A stretch of 64,000 bases of DNA, from contig JAURVB010004776.1 of NCBI GenBank assembly GCA_033002965.1, positions 61,807 to 125,806 on the forward strand. Reading direction: 5' to 3'. Under the pieces are notes generated by a model. The model was not told where the DNA came from. It saw only the letters and a program-made list of their open reading frames with translations, and did not search any database. Shown piece by piece: positions 1-15,010 of this stretch (position 1 is the first letter of the stretch; each line of letters starts with the position of its first letter). A program made the translations under genes and the position numbers. The stretch is from Piper betle (lineage: Eukaryota > Streptophyta > Magnoliopsida > Piperales > Piperaceae).

Positions 1-3059
<3,059 letters not shown>

Positions 3060-4178
3060 TACATGCATATATACCAACAATTACTAGACAGTGTCATTCT
3101 TGGACCACCTGTACTTGCGGGAAAGTAAAGAAGCCATAGATCCCTTCTATAATTTAGTCACACATTTCTCGCATCTACGTTTTCACTATCATCTAACATT
3201 AGGAAATGCGGCAAATTCTATCATTTTCGAGAAAGTTATGAGACCGGAGCCTTGGGAGCTAGCAGTAGGGGAAGAAGATGCGCTGAAATTTCACAGAAAT
3301 AACTCTTTCCAATTTCGGAGAAAAAATCAAGAACGGATTATGCTGCATCAGAAATTAATGGAACGAATCTTCACAACAAAACCCGGGTAAACAGAAAAGG
3401 ATATTGCTTGATGGTGCTTCAAAAAATTGATGAAAGGTATCTTTGCAATGTTGAAAGTAGATGGTGCCCATTGTTGCAACCTTGAGTATTCGAGGAGAAC
3501 AAGAGATGTTCTGTTAATCGAATGCTAAAGCATTGTTCGCAACTCTTATAAATGAGATAATGTCTAAGGAATTACAAATTTCATGAATGACATGAAATTA
3601 CATATCTCACTCAGCAATGTGGGACTAACCAAGCAGTATAAAAACTGTAACATTTACCACTGTCCTCAAGGATGAGAGATCGCAGAAGTTCAGTCTCTTA
3701 GACTACCCATAATGTGGGATTGACGTAGCAATGTAAAAAACCCTTCTTATGAAAGGATCCTTGTGCTCGAGGACGGTAAATCAAAATTTATATACTCAAG
3801 GCGCGCCTTATAAAGAGTGTCACTTAAAACAAATCAATGCACGTTCAAACAGACAGTTATAAAGATGACCAAAAGTACAATGGTACAAATCTGCCAACAA
3901 TATTTTGTAGGGACGAAAACATCCTTTAACGTGATAAAATGAAATCATACTTCAATATAGACACGCCAGGATACGATTAGAAGTTAGTTTCATGTAGCCC
4001 TACAAACTGGCAAACTCATGCCTAGACTAAAAGCTGCATAACAAAATTTTTTCCCTCCCTAACTTCAAACAGGGCCTAGAAACAACTTTGATACTTACAT
4101 GAGTTAGTGAGACTCTGAGACATGTTTCACAGGCCAAAACACAAAATACTCAATGTTCAGCCATAATAACAAACCTCC
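3060..4178. other. Intergenic, GH9 to LysM gene
   Basis: Between the converging 3' ends of the GH9 gene (+) and the LysM gene (-). It should hold both 3' UTRs. The open frame at 3091-3390 has no recognisable domain. No tRNA or repeat seen. Confidence 0.4.
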
Positions 4179-6720
4179 CTATAGCATCCAGGCATTAATT
4201 AGACAGAAGAGAAGCAGCGAACTGGGAATGATGAGAAGTGGTTCCCCAACAAAAGTAGCATTGGATGAGCTTCCCGAAGGGCCACGTGCAGAAGAACCAG
4301 GGAAGTCAATAATTTGGGGGCCTCGTGTTGGATGACTTGACATGGGGCCACCGTGAACGAAGGGGATGGTGCCGGAGCAAGAAAGGAGACATGGCTTAAT
4401 GCATCAGGCGGGGGTATTCTGCAAGGAGGCCGGCGGTTACCTGCATCATTTAGGCACCCCTATGGATGCTTTAACAAAAAATAATCTGTTATCTAATATT
4501 CAAAGATAATCCTTCTCAATGCTTCAGTGAAGCAACATATTAAATCATAGATTCTCTCGTGTCAGAAGTCATTCAAATACTTAAGCTTTGACAGAAAGCC
4601 ACAACGCTAGTGACCATCTATCCGACTGATTGAACCTTGGAACTCCAGGTACCATGTAACAGTCATACCAGCAGACAGTTTAAACTCACGGAAAGACCTG
4701 ATAATGGCTTATCATTCAAACCTAACGGAACCAAGCTGATGTGTCTCAAATGCAAACTAATAAATAGTACAAAACAGGGTAGTTTCACATTCAGAAAGTT
4801 GCATCTTTTTATCACAAAATCACAACAAAGAATAGCTTCCTCGCATCAATTGATCGAGATTCCAATGGCACATAAAGGAGGAAATGAAATATGGTAAAGA
4901 AGTCTAAAGCTACATTTATACCTGGGCATCTAGGTTGGAGTGAAGTCGACAATCTACAGAATCATAATAATGAAAAATCAGGTAAAATAAATTCACATAA
5001 CCAACACAAATAATGGCAGAAGAGGTAATCTCACGTAGTCGAAATGGTGCCATTTACAAAGCCACCATATCCACAGGTGGTGACATTGCAGCCTGAGGCC
5101 GACTGTTGCGTTGTCATATTGCCAAGAATGAGGTTGCTTTTCCCACATTGCATACTTGAACAAGATGCTGACAACGATGAAGGTGTGCAATACAGACTGC
5201 CAAAGAAAATGAAAAATTAAAAACAGACAGTAACAACATTTTAAAACTAACGCAAAAATAATAACAATATTATTACTTGAGAGTTGAGATTCCCAGGCCC
5301 GCAACTGCATTGTACACAATGACTGGCTGTAATGGCGTAGCTCCCATTGGGGACGATCAAACCAAAATCAGAGGAATACCGTGGGAATGAAGAGGGACAT
5401 GCTGGAAAAATCAAGAAAGACCATACCAATGAGAAAAAAGAAAAAAAATCAAAGCAGTGCACAATCATCCAACATAATAAATAAAGGGAAGGTGAAAGAT
5501 GCCCCAAGTGACACTAAAATCAGCTGGTCTTACAATAGAGAACAAGATAACATATGCAAAGATTGATCTTTTAAATTGAAAAACAATAGTATGTAAAAAA
5601 TAAAGCAATGGACCATCCACTACGAAAAGCGATGTAATAGATGCCCAAACAAAGACTAATAAAATCAGCTAGCTAATCTAACCATACTCAAATTGATACT
5701 AAAATCAGCTGGTCCTACCATATCATATATACCCACTTCATACTCAATAGCTGTTCATATGCTTTATACACAGATAAAGCATGTGCAAAAGATTGAACTT
5801 CTAAATGGAAAAACTACATCAATGTGTGAAAAATCAAAGCAATGCAATAAATGCCCAAACAAAGGCTAATAAAAATCAGCTACTTTTACCAATTACCTAT
5901 ACCTACTTGATAGTTGATAGACAACAAATGTAGAAAAAGATTGAGACTTTAAAAAAGAAGGAGAAAAGCAAAGTTTATATGTAGAGGCCGGCGAGGCGTA
6001 CCGGGGATGGGGATGGAGTGGATGTCGCCGGGGCGGACGGCCATGCTGCCCATGTCATTGACGTTCATGACGCCGGTGACAGTGGTGAAGTACCTGGCGG
6101 CAATGGCGGATAGGGAGTCGGAGGGGAGACGACGTAGGACAAGAAAACGGAGGAGGGAGTTGTCGGAGGAGTTGAAGCAGGTGCAAGGGAGGGGATGATG
6201 AGGGAGACGCCGGAGTCGAGCGAGGCGGAGGGGTCGGGGATGGAGGTGGCGTCGGCGATCTGGTCGGGGAAGACGAGACCCGAGAATACGGAGGAGGCGG
6301 GGAAGGGGAGGTGTCGGAGGCGCGGGTGCGGTAGCGGGTGGAGGAGCGGCGGATGCCGAGGTGCAGGGGCAGGGTACGGGGACCTTGAGGAAGAGTTTGG
6401 CGGGGAGGATGTGGTGGTCGAGGTCGTCAGGGCCGGAGACATCGAAGGCGTTGGCGGCGAGGAGGGCGACGGGGTCAACCTGGAAGAGGGTGGCCACCTC
6501 GGCAACCTTGAGGGAGGTGTAGAGGCTGTAGCCCGCCATGGCAGTGCAGGCGTCGGAGCCGGAGCAGGGGCTCGATGGTGGACTTGGAGGCGGCCATGAA
6601 CGGCGACGCGAAGAAGACGAGGAGGAGAAGGTAGAGGACGTCGTCGTCGAGGAGTCCGGCGGCCCCATTGAAGCGCAACCTCGACGGGGAAGGGGAGTGG
6701 GGAGGTGGTGAGGTTGGCAT
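4179..6720 (-). pseudogene. LysM-domain GPI-anchored protein (LYM1/LYM3, CEBiP-like), frame-disrupted
   Basis: Cell-surface LysM protein of the LYM/LYP type, a family that binds chitin or peptidoglycan fragments in plant immunity. Exons on the minus strand: 6002-6720 (start ATG at 6720), 5277-5401, 5035-5196, and a last exon about 4179-4440. Readable blocks in order: signal-like YLLLLVFFASPFMA, STIEP/CSGSDACTAMAGYSLYTSLK, FQVDPVALLAANAFDV, a first LysM (VFSGLVFPDQIADATSIPDP), PCTCFNSSDNS, a second LysM (FTTVTGVMNVNDMGS), NGSYAITASHCVQCSCGPGN, a Cys-rich exon (YCTPSSLSASCSSMQC), and a Ser-rich tail ending in a GPI-type hydrophobic C-terminus (LLIIPSSLLLFCLINAWML). At least six small indels, mostly in C runs of exon 1, shift the frame. 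About 7 extra bases at the exon 2 donor also put exon 3 out of phase. No in-frame stop substitution was seen. Confidence 0.8.
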
Positions 6721-7849
6721 GAAGTAGAGAGTAGAGAGAGCCGCTGTGCTGTTCTAACCTGACACTGGTCAGCTTCGCATGTCCCGGCGGGGAAGAAGCC
6801 TCTTTCGTTTTACAAAAGAATTTGATCCTCTCATTAGTCTCCTACATTAGCAAATAACCGCGTGGATTTTATCTTTACAAATAGATTAATCTCATAATTA
6901 TTTAGGGTATAAATACTCAACCAGCTAATCATTTTTAATATATATTTATTATTTAAAGTTAATTAAATTATAAACTAAAAATATCATATAAGTATCTATG
7001 TTATAAAAATTAATAGATATATATAATTGATTCTTGTAAGAAGAAATAAATACGAAGACATATTAAATTTTAGAACAGGTAAAAAAACAGCAAAATCATT
7101 AATCAAAACATTCCCAAAATAAAATATTAAATATTATATTTGTTTTATTAATATCTAATAGATAATTATTCTTTATATTTCTTCCAACTATTTGTATAGT
7201 TATTTTTAATTTTTAATCTCCAATTTATATAGCACAAATAATTACTCACCGATATAAAACTCTTCATATAAACTATGACCTATTGAAAGTTCATCATCCT
7301 TACTTACTTATCATCTTTATACATTTATTCTTTTTTAAAAATAAATTTAAAAATTATTTTTACAATAACTTATCACAATTTAAAATCATATTTGTAATAC
7401 ATATGACAATTTTAGCAAGAAAAATCATCAATAAATAAATATAAAAAATATCACAAACTGCCCAATGTAAGAAATAAACATATTTTAAAAAACAAAAAAG
7501 TTGAGTGAAATTATTAGAAAAGGGGAAAATCTAAAAAATGAGGTGTAAATATTTAAAAATGAGAACAATGATGAAGGAGAATAAAATATTAAATAAAAAG
7601 TCGTAAAAGATAAAAAAATAACGATATTATCAATAAAGAAATGAATTACTTAATAACAAGGCAAATAAAGAAAGAAAATTAAATAATTACGTTATAATAA
7701 AACAAATATATATATAAAATAAATAAAACATAATAATATAATTACCTTGTAGTTATTTATACTTTTTGACATAATTATCTTTTCGGAAAAAAATTATAAA
7801 AGAAAATATTTTAAGATATTTTGTTGGTATATTTATAAGTTGGAGATGA
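6721..7849. other. AT-rich intergenic sequence
   Basis: Very AT-rich, no coding potential seen. The 5' part must contain the LysM gene promoter. The segment 7741-7857 resembles 8799-8930 on the far side of the hAT element. Confidence 0.5.
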
Positions 7850-7857
7850 GATACACC

Positions 7858-8693
7858 CATGGTTGCATAAATCGGAATCGGAATCGGAATCGGTTTTCCA
7901 AGGAGTCGGAATCGAAATCGGAATCGGTCTAAATCGGACAGGAATCGGTCCAGTTGAATCGGTCCAAATCGGTCATATATAATAATTTGACAACTCATAA
8001 ATAAATATATAAAAATTAAATATTGATGTCATTTTGATATTATTATGTATATTATATTTTATGATATTTTTTATATTTTTTAGATTTTTTTAAAATTATT
8101 TTGAATTAGTTATTATTTTTTACTCGAGTCGGACACGAGTCAAGTTTTAATTACAAAAATGCCACCACAGTTATTTCTCTCCCACAACCGTTCTCTCCCC
8201 CATCCACCCTCCTTCCAAGTCGTCGCCGCCGCCGCCGCCCTCCCCAGACCCGACCCGCCCTGCCCCGCCCCACCCCGCCCCTACCCTACGCCGCCGCGCC
8301 CGCCTCCCCCTGCCAGCCCCTCCCTGTCCCTCCCCGCCTCCCCCGCCGACCGCGCCCCGCCCCTCCAGATCCTCCCCCTGCCCCCAACCCAGTCCCCCCG
8401 TCGCCCAGTCGCTCGCTCGCCGTCGGGTAATTTTAGGTTTTTAAAATTTTAATTCCAATTTTACCCTTACTTAAATAATTGAATTAATATTATACCTAGG
8501 GTATTTTGGTAATTTATCCAAAAAACCGATTTTTCCCGATTCACCCCGATTCCGAATCCGATTTAAATCGGTCGGAATCGGGGTGAATCGGCCGAGTTGG
8601 ACGCCGATTCGGGGCCGACCGATTCGGCCCCAAAATCGGATCGGCATGCAACCGATCCGATTTAAATCGGTTCGGCCGATTCGTGCAACAGTA
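7858..8693 (-). mobile_element. hAT-type non-autonomous element, copy 1
   Basis: 836-bp element with an 8-bp target duplication GATACACC at 7850-7857 and 8694-8701. Ends are inverted: CATGGTTGCATAAATCGG on the left, and TACTGTTGCACGAATCGG read inward from the right. Both subterminal regions are packed with the hexamer AATCGG/CCGATT, as expected of transposase-binding subterminal repeats in hAT elements. The interior holds a GACTCG/CGAGTC palindrome (8121-8150), the junction TTACAAAAATGCCACC and a CCGCC-rich cassette (8220-8430). No transposase is visible. It is inverted relative to copies 2 and 3, judged by the shared ACCCTAGGTAT block. Confidence 0.85.
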
Positions 8694-8701
8694 GATACAC
8701 C

Positions 8702-9200
8702 CTTCTAAAAAGATAAATATTGTGCATAAGAAAGAAAACCAAAAGTCAAATTATCATGAATTAAAAAATTAAAAAATAAATTAAATATAATTTTATAATT
8801 ACCTTATAATTATTTATATCTTTTATGAGAGTTAAATTTTGAATAAAAAACTTTTACAGATCAAAATAAAAAATATTTTGAGATATATTATTGATATATT
8901 TATCACAAGAAGATGAGATATAACTCTTTAACAAATAAGTGTTACAAAGAAAGGTGCATCCTCTTAAAATGACATATCATTTAGAAATGATGTATACCAT
9001 TTACAAAAGGTGCAATACCTTTTAGAAGAAGTATATGTCCTTTAGAAGAGTTGTACTTTCTAGAATACACCTTTTACAAGAGTGTTACTTTTTAGAAGTC
9101 ACCCCATTATAATTAACTACATGAAGGCAACCCCTTCAAATTAACCATGTGTTTTATACCCGTTTAGATTTAATGAGGAGTCAGAAAGGGTCATAGACAA
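8702..9200. other. AT-rich flank of hAT copy 1
   Basis: No gene seen. 8799-8930 is a diverged direct repeat of 7741-7857. 8990-9110 contains a loose reiteration of CCTTTTAGAAG-like words. Confidence 0.35.
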
Positions 9201-12200
9201 TATAACACCCTGATTTCGGTTCACTTAAGAACTGAATAAAAATTGTTACAATCGAGCCAAGTCATGTTTACAGTTATCAGTCAGCTATGACTCGATCGAT
9301 AAAATAGATCGAAACAACCTTCTTGGTGTCATGAGAAAGGAAAATACTCTTAAACACATCGTCAAAACACATCTAACATAAATAATAGTAAGAAAGTAAA
9401 TAACTGTGTTAAGCTCAAGTATGTGTAGCGCTTCCACCAAAGTTGACTCAAGATTACAAGACTTACATATATTATATGAAAAACATTTGTAACAAATGTT
9501 ACTAGTCTGAAAAATAACTACTATAAATTGGAAAATGGGTATTCCATTACTCACGAAAATTTATGAAACTTCAAGATTGCCTCACACTGGGTACTAAGCA
9601 AACATACTTAAGCAAGTATTGGCTTGCATGCACGACTCGTAATCATATTCATACATACAATGCTTACACCCTCACATCTTTCATATCACCCGCCATGGTA
9701 CTCGAGTGGCAAAAGAAACAATTAAGTTAATACCACAAATTCCAGAAATATGCTATATTACATAGTACCCTCATACACTGCACTACCTTAGGGTTTGAAA
9801 GAGTACTAATATGGTCCATACATATCTCCGTACCACTCATTCTCTTATTCGTTAAATCCATAAAATTGTGCGTACTTGTATAATAGGCTTAGGGAAGAGG
9901 CTTGTATCATACATTTCTGAGTTTCAGTTTAAAAATCAACAAGGGATCTCATCCTTGTAGTTTTATTAAACATATATAGAAACACGGTTAAATGGCCTAA
10001 CATCAGAGGGATCCGATAAAACATCGTTGATATCGTCTTACGTCTAAAACACAAATAAATTAGACACACAAGGAGTCAAGCAGAGAGGGAGAGTCCTATG
10101 GACCTATGATCCAAGCTCCAAGCACATTGACACATCTATGGTGAGCTCTGACTCTGTAAAATATATCGATACCCAGTGCTAAGTAAAATGCTAACATCTC
10201 TATATAATTCATGCTCGTGGTGTATGTTCTCATATCTTCCATGCATCCTAATAAAGAAAACATTGTTAACAAGCCTACAACTGAACACTTGGCAGACAAA
10301 TCGAGATATAATAATAATTAAATAAAAATAAATAAATATATGAACATAAATAATACTCCAATCAGAAAATAATAATATAATTATACTATATAAATACACG
10401 ACTAAACATGAGTAAATATCATATATACTTGTGTTAGTAAATATATAAATAAATAAATAAATAACCAAATAATTAATTAAATAAATCATAGATAAATAAA
10501 TAACTAAATGACTAATATTAATTAAACATGAAGTATAATAATATAAACATCATATATATACGAGCATATGACTAACTATGTATAAATAATAACACAAGTA
10601 AGAAAATAATTAATAATCTATCAGTTAATTAAATAAAATAAGATAAACATGAACAAAAATAATATCTATGAATAAATATATTACTAACAATAATTAGTCA
10701 CATAATCATTCATCATAGTCAATAAATATATAAATAACAAGAAATGAATAATCATGAATAAATAAATAAATATAATAATTAATAAATAAAGAAAAATACC
10801 CATAACATCAAAAAATGTTAAACAATGTGAATATGTACCTAAACTAATATAGGGGCACTCAAATTGCCAAAAAAATAGTCGAGAAATGATCGAAAACGGG
10901 CTGAACCAAGTTGAACAAAGCTAAACCAGACCAAATTGGGCTGAGTCAACATGGTATGGGTTAAATAAACAGCTGGGTTGGGTTAACTGGGTTGATGGAC
11001 ATAGACATATACACGGGCTGGTGGACTCAGGCATTACCAGGCATATGCAAATGCATGCAAGTGAACGCGACACGGGTCGGACAGAGGTGGCCTTTACCTG
11101 TCACTAGAAAATGTTGACAGTGGTGCGGCTAGTGTCGCCGCTAGTGGGGATCGACAACCCATGCGACGAAGAGCATGGTGGTGGTGGTGGTTGGTGGAGT
11201 CTGGCCACTAGCTGGCTGGAAAACTGCCGCAAAAAGGGTGGAATTGCCACGGGTGAGGCGGCATCGCCAACGGCAATCAAAGCCATGGTAGTGATCATGG
11301 GTGGTGTCAAAATGGAGATCTCAGTAAGGAGAAGCTATCAGGGTGATCGGATTGAGCAGTGGTGGCTCGTTGGCGCTGAAAATGGCCCGAAAGGGTGGCG
11401 GCGGCAATGATGAACTGTGATAAAAAACTCGGTCGCCAACGGTGAATGCAGGTGCGTCGATGGTGACAGTGGGTATGGACCCTGGTTGCACAAATCGGCC
11501 GATTTAAATCGGATCGGCTAGCGCGCTGATCCGATTTCGGGGCCGAATCGTTGGCCCGAATCGGCTCGAATCGGGCGATTTCGCCCGATTCCTACCGATT
11601 TAACTCGGAATCGGAATCGGCCGATTTAAATCGGAATCGGTTTTTTGGTAAATTACTAAAATACCCTAGGTATGATTTTTATTAAATTATTTAAGCATGG
11701 GTAAAATGGTAATTTTGATTTTAAAAACCTAAAATCATACCCGTCTCCCCCACGCTTCCGCCGTCGCGCTCGCGCTGCCGCCCTCCGCCTCGCTTCCGCC
11801 CGCCGACCTCAGCTCCGCCCGACCTTCCGACCACGCCACCGCCCTCGCAACTCCGCCTCCGACAGGTGGCCGGCCGACAGCACTGTAGAGTGTGCTGTGG
11901 AGCGCAAAGGCGAGGAGCTTCGGGTGGAATCGGCGGCCGCACCAAAATTTGGGTAAATTTGGATTTTTTTATTGAAATTGAATGTTGTGATGTGCGAATT
12001 GTTATCTATGATGTGCTAATTGATTATTTTGATGTGCAAATTGTGATGTCCAAATTGAAATTTTGTGCGGATTTGGGATTTTTTATTGCTGATTTGGGAT
12101 TTCGTTAAGTTAATTGTGTGTGCTGCAAATTGTGATGTGCGAATATGTGCTGATGTGCAAATTGTGATGTGCGAATATAGCTTGGAAGTCTTGAAAATTT

Positions 12201-12919
12201 GCTTGGTAGTGGTCCGATTGATGATGAATTTTTTGGTGTGCTGCTGTTAATATGCTAGGGTTTTTAGGAACTGTAATTGACGGTTTTTGCAGTATCTAAT
12301 TGATGTGCGAATATGTGCTAGATGAGTGTATTGTGCTAGCTGTTTTTTTTTTACAAGAACGATGTGTATTTGTGATTGCAGTAACGAAAGTTTAACTTTT
12401 CTGTTGTCTTTGCCTTGGTGTTCAGTTTGTTGTCTATGTGAATGGGATACCATTTGATTGAGAAAACATGTTCTTTCTTTCAATTTTGTTGTCGGCATTG
12501 GTGAATGATGTTAACCTAGTTGAAAAAGGTGGATGCTTGATGAAAATGCTTGACGAAGTCCACATAATTCAGTGAATCAGTATGTGTTGATTGGTTTCAC
12601 ATTTCCGGAGGAGAAGCAGTTAGTCTTCTTCTTCTTTTGTTTTATTGTTGTGTGAGTGTATGAGATTGACTTGTAACAGATGTGGCACCATGCAGAATGC
12701 ATTTTCAAAAATCAAACCAGCAAAAAAGGTACACGTCCTTTCCTCATTTGACATGAATTTATGAATTGAAAATCTGCTTGGTAGTGGTCGGATTGATGAT
12801 GACAGTTCGTTGGGTGTGCTATTTGTTTGTGCAGCCGCTAGTAATGGTAGTTTAGGTTTTTTATTGTGTTTTATGCTACCCATAGGAGTTGTAGAATGAA
12901 CTCATACCTGCCATTGCAG

Positions 12920-13060
12920 ATTCCGGAGTTCTCTTTGGCTGCAGTTTAAGCCCCACCATATAGCTGCCGGGGCTGCTGTTCTTGCTGCCAAGATTCTCAA
13001 TCTTGATCTTTCTTATTACCCAAGCGTGTGGCAGGAGTTCCAAACCACGCCAACTATAGC
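12920..13060 (+). pseudogene. Captured cyclin exon fragment (C-terminal cyclin fold, cyclin-T-like)
   Basis: After a CAG acceptor at 12917-12919 one frame reads [20 protein letters not shown], then [20 protein letters not shown] and TTPTI. This strongly resembles the cyclin-T block [16 protein letters not shown]...VWWQEFD.TP from the second cyclin fold. Frame and acceptor are preserved, but neighbouring cyclin exons are absent and downstream sequence departs after TTPTI. Best read as a host exon picked up by hAT copy 2. The family call is from memory of the motif, so the exact cyclin class is uncertain. Confidence 0.6.
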
Positions 13061-13080
13061 ATACAGTAGAGGGACTTCAT

Positions 13081-13227
13081 ATGAGTGGGAGTTCTATGCC
13101 TCCTTTTACGCAGGGGTCTCGTGTTAATGCAGATGATAGTTCTACTATTCCGATTGGTGATAATGATTCGGACTCCGAAGATGATTCAGATGATGAATTA
13201 GATGATTTAGTATTAAGCACTACGTAA
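13081..13227 (+). CDS. Short acidic C-terminal frame in hAT copy 2
   Basis: 48-aa frame starting [20 protein letters not shown] and continuing into a Ser/Asp/Glu-rich stretch, ending in a TAA at 13225. It follows the cyclin-like exon directly but in another frame. It might be the remains of an element-encoded protein tail; nothing identifies it. Not a confident gene. Confidence 0.2.
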   Translation: MSGSSMPPFTQGSRVNADDSSTIPIGDNDSDSEDDSDDELDDLVLSTT

Positions 13228-14521
13228 AATTGTGTTGAACATTCATTTTTTGGACTTGTATTAATGTCTTGTTGTTATTATTTGATAGAACACAGATGAT
13301 GATATATGAACATTGTGTATATACTTATGACATTGTGGTATTCTGATGATAAATTGTGATGCTCTTTTAGGTATGTAATTATATGAAATTGTGTTCATTA
13401 CATAAAGAGTATGTTCTTCAGGTTTGCTCTTATTTGAATTACATAAAGAGTATGTTCTTTCAGGTATGTTCTTATTTGTTCTTTCAGGTATGACTCTACC
13501 GTTGTATTGTCATAATTACATACCTTTATGATTGTTGTATAAATACTTGAATTTGTGTATTTATGTTGAGAAATTATATAATTATGTATTTCAGATATTT
13601 CTGTTATGAGTTGGCAAATTTTTGTATATGACCGATTTGGACCGATTCAGGCCGATTCAACTGAACCGATTCCTGGCCGATTCAGACCGATTCCGATTCC
13701 GATTCCGACTCCCTGGAAAACCGATTCCGATTCCGATTCCGATTCATGCAACCATGGTATGGACTGATAGCCGAGCGTGAGGTGGTCACGGCCATACCGA
13801 TCCGGTGACCCGAGGATGTCGGGGACTTGCCAGTGGCAAGCCAAAGTGGTGGCGGTAATAATGGTAGAAATCTAAAAATCAATGGAAATGTTTGAAATAT
13901 AAATGGGAGAAAACTAGGGTTGATGTGGACCGCTCAGATCTCGCCACATGGCATGATTTGAACTTACGACAACTAGTGGTCTAGTGGGATCCACCTATAG
14001 GTATATGTAATATACATATGGACAGAAAGCTCGGATAGAAACCGTCTGAAGTCAAAACTGATTCGAGTCCTAAAATTGACTATATAGGCATGAATCGAAG
14101 CAAAAAGGGTAAATGAGCCTCAAAACCCTAAATGCAATCAAGCTGGGCCGTCGGGGCATAGTCCAATGGTCCGAAATTCATATGCTGCCTGTAAATGAAA
14201 TACCATAAAAATCTCAAATGAATACTAAACCCTACAACGACCTAGATTTAGGCCTAAAATCCTCGTTAACTCATAAAAATCATATGTATATATCGTGTAT
14301 ACACTGATAACTCATTATATTTAGGATGATAACTGAAACTATCATATGCATGTCAGACATACTCTACTTCCATAACATGCTTATATGGCTATCTGGGCCC
14401 CATACTTATATTTTGAAAATTAGTCTAGCTTGAGCTCGCTTGAACCTATTAAGGACTGACTTGAATCAGGTAACCTACAAACAGGTAAAACCCTAACCTA
14501 AAGCTAGGGTTTCACAGAAAA

Positions 14522-15010
14522 TGCAAAATTTTTTTTTCACCCTATCAATGGTAGGGAATGGCGTTTACAGCCTTGTACATACGAAAAGTAGAAACTTGGG
14601 AAGGAATAAGATGTATTTATATTTTTGTCATCTTTAAATTTTAATTAAGAGTCATTTTAAGATTTTAAAAAATTACTTAAATTATAATTATTTTTTAAAA
14701 ACATTTATTGTAATCATTTTGATTATTAAGATAAAATAATTAGAAACATTCACTAAAAAAAACTTTTTGCAATTTATGAATAGGTCCTTCAAGAAAACAA
14801 ATGATTGTGAAAAAAAACTTAAAATTTTATTTAGAAATGCAGTCAATTAAAAGGTCTCACAACCAATAATAGTTAGGAAAACATAAATAAGAGTAATTAT
14901 TTACTCTTTAAATAACAAAAATATTATCAATATATTTAATAGATGGTAGGTCTTAAAGCTATAATAATTGTAAGGTCTTATAATAGATTACCATATACAT
15001 ATATATATAT
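14522..15010. other. AT-rich spacer ending in a TA tract
   Basis: No gene seen. It ends in the (AT)n tract (about 14996-15010) that borders element A. Confidence 0.5.

Larger units (their letters stand above)
11481..13756 (+). mobile_element. hAT-type element, copy 2, with gene capture
   Basis: 2276-bp element with a perfect 8-bp target duplication GTATGGAC at 11473-11480 and 13757-13764. That duplication fits the nTnnnnAn preference of hAT elements. Termini: CCTGGTTGCACAAATCGG at the left, CATGGTTGCATGAATCGG read inward from the right. Subterminal CCGATT arrays occur at both ends. The left interior (ACCCTAGGTATGATTTTTAT, then a CCGCC-rich stretch at 11740-11870) matches copy 3. The longer middle holds a reiterated GATGTGCAAATTG-like word (11990-12320), a cyclin-like exon (12920-13060) and a short acidic frame (13081-13227). 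No DDE transposase domain was recognised. Confidence 0.85.
9201..14516 (+). mobile_element. Probable solo LTR (Del/Tekay-like Ty3-gypsy), split by hAT copy 2
   Basis: Starts TATAACACCCTGATTTCGG, close to the TGTAACACCC start common in Del/Tekay-type LTRs, and ends AGCTAGGGTTTCACA. The flanking pentamers GACAA (9196-9200) and GAAAA (14517-14521) differ by one base and may be a target duplication. Without the 2276-bp hAT insertion and its 8-bp duplication the length is about 3.03 kb, in the range of long Del-type LTRs. No gag-pol is present, so if the call is right it is a solo LTR. 10420-10800 is very rich in AAATAAAT words. The boundaries rest on motifs only. Confidence 0.4.
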
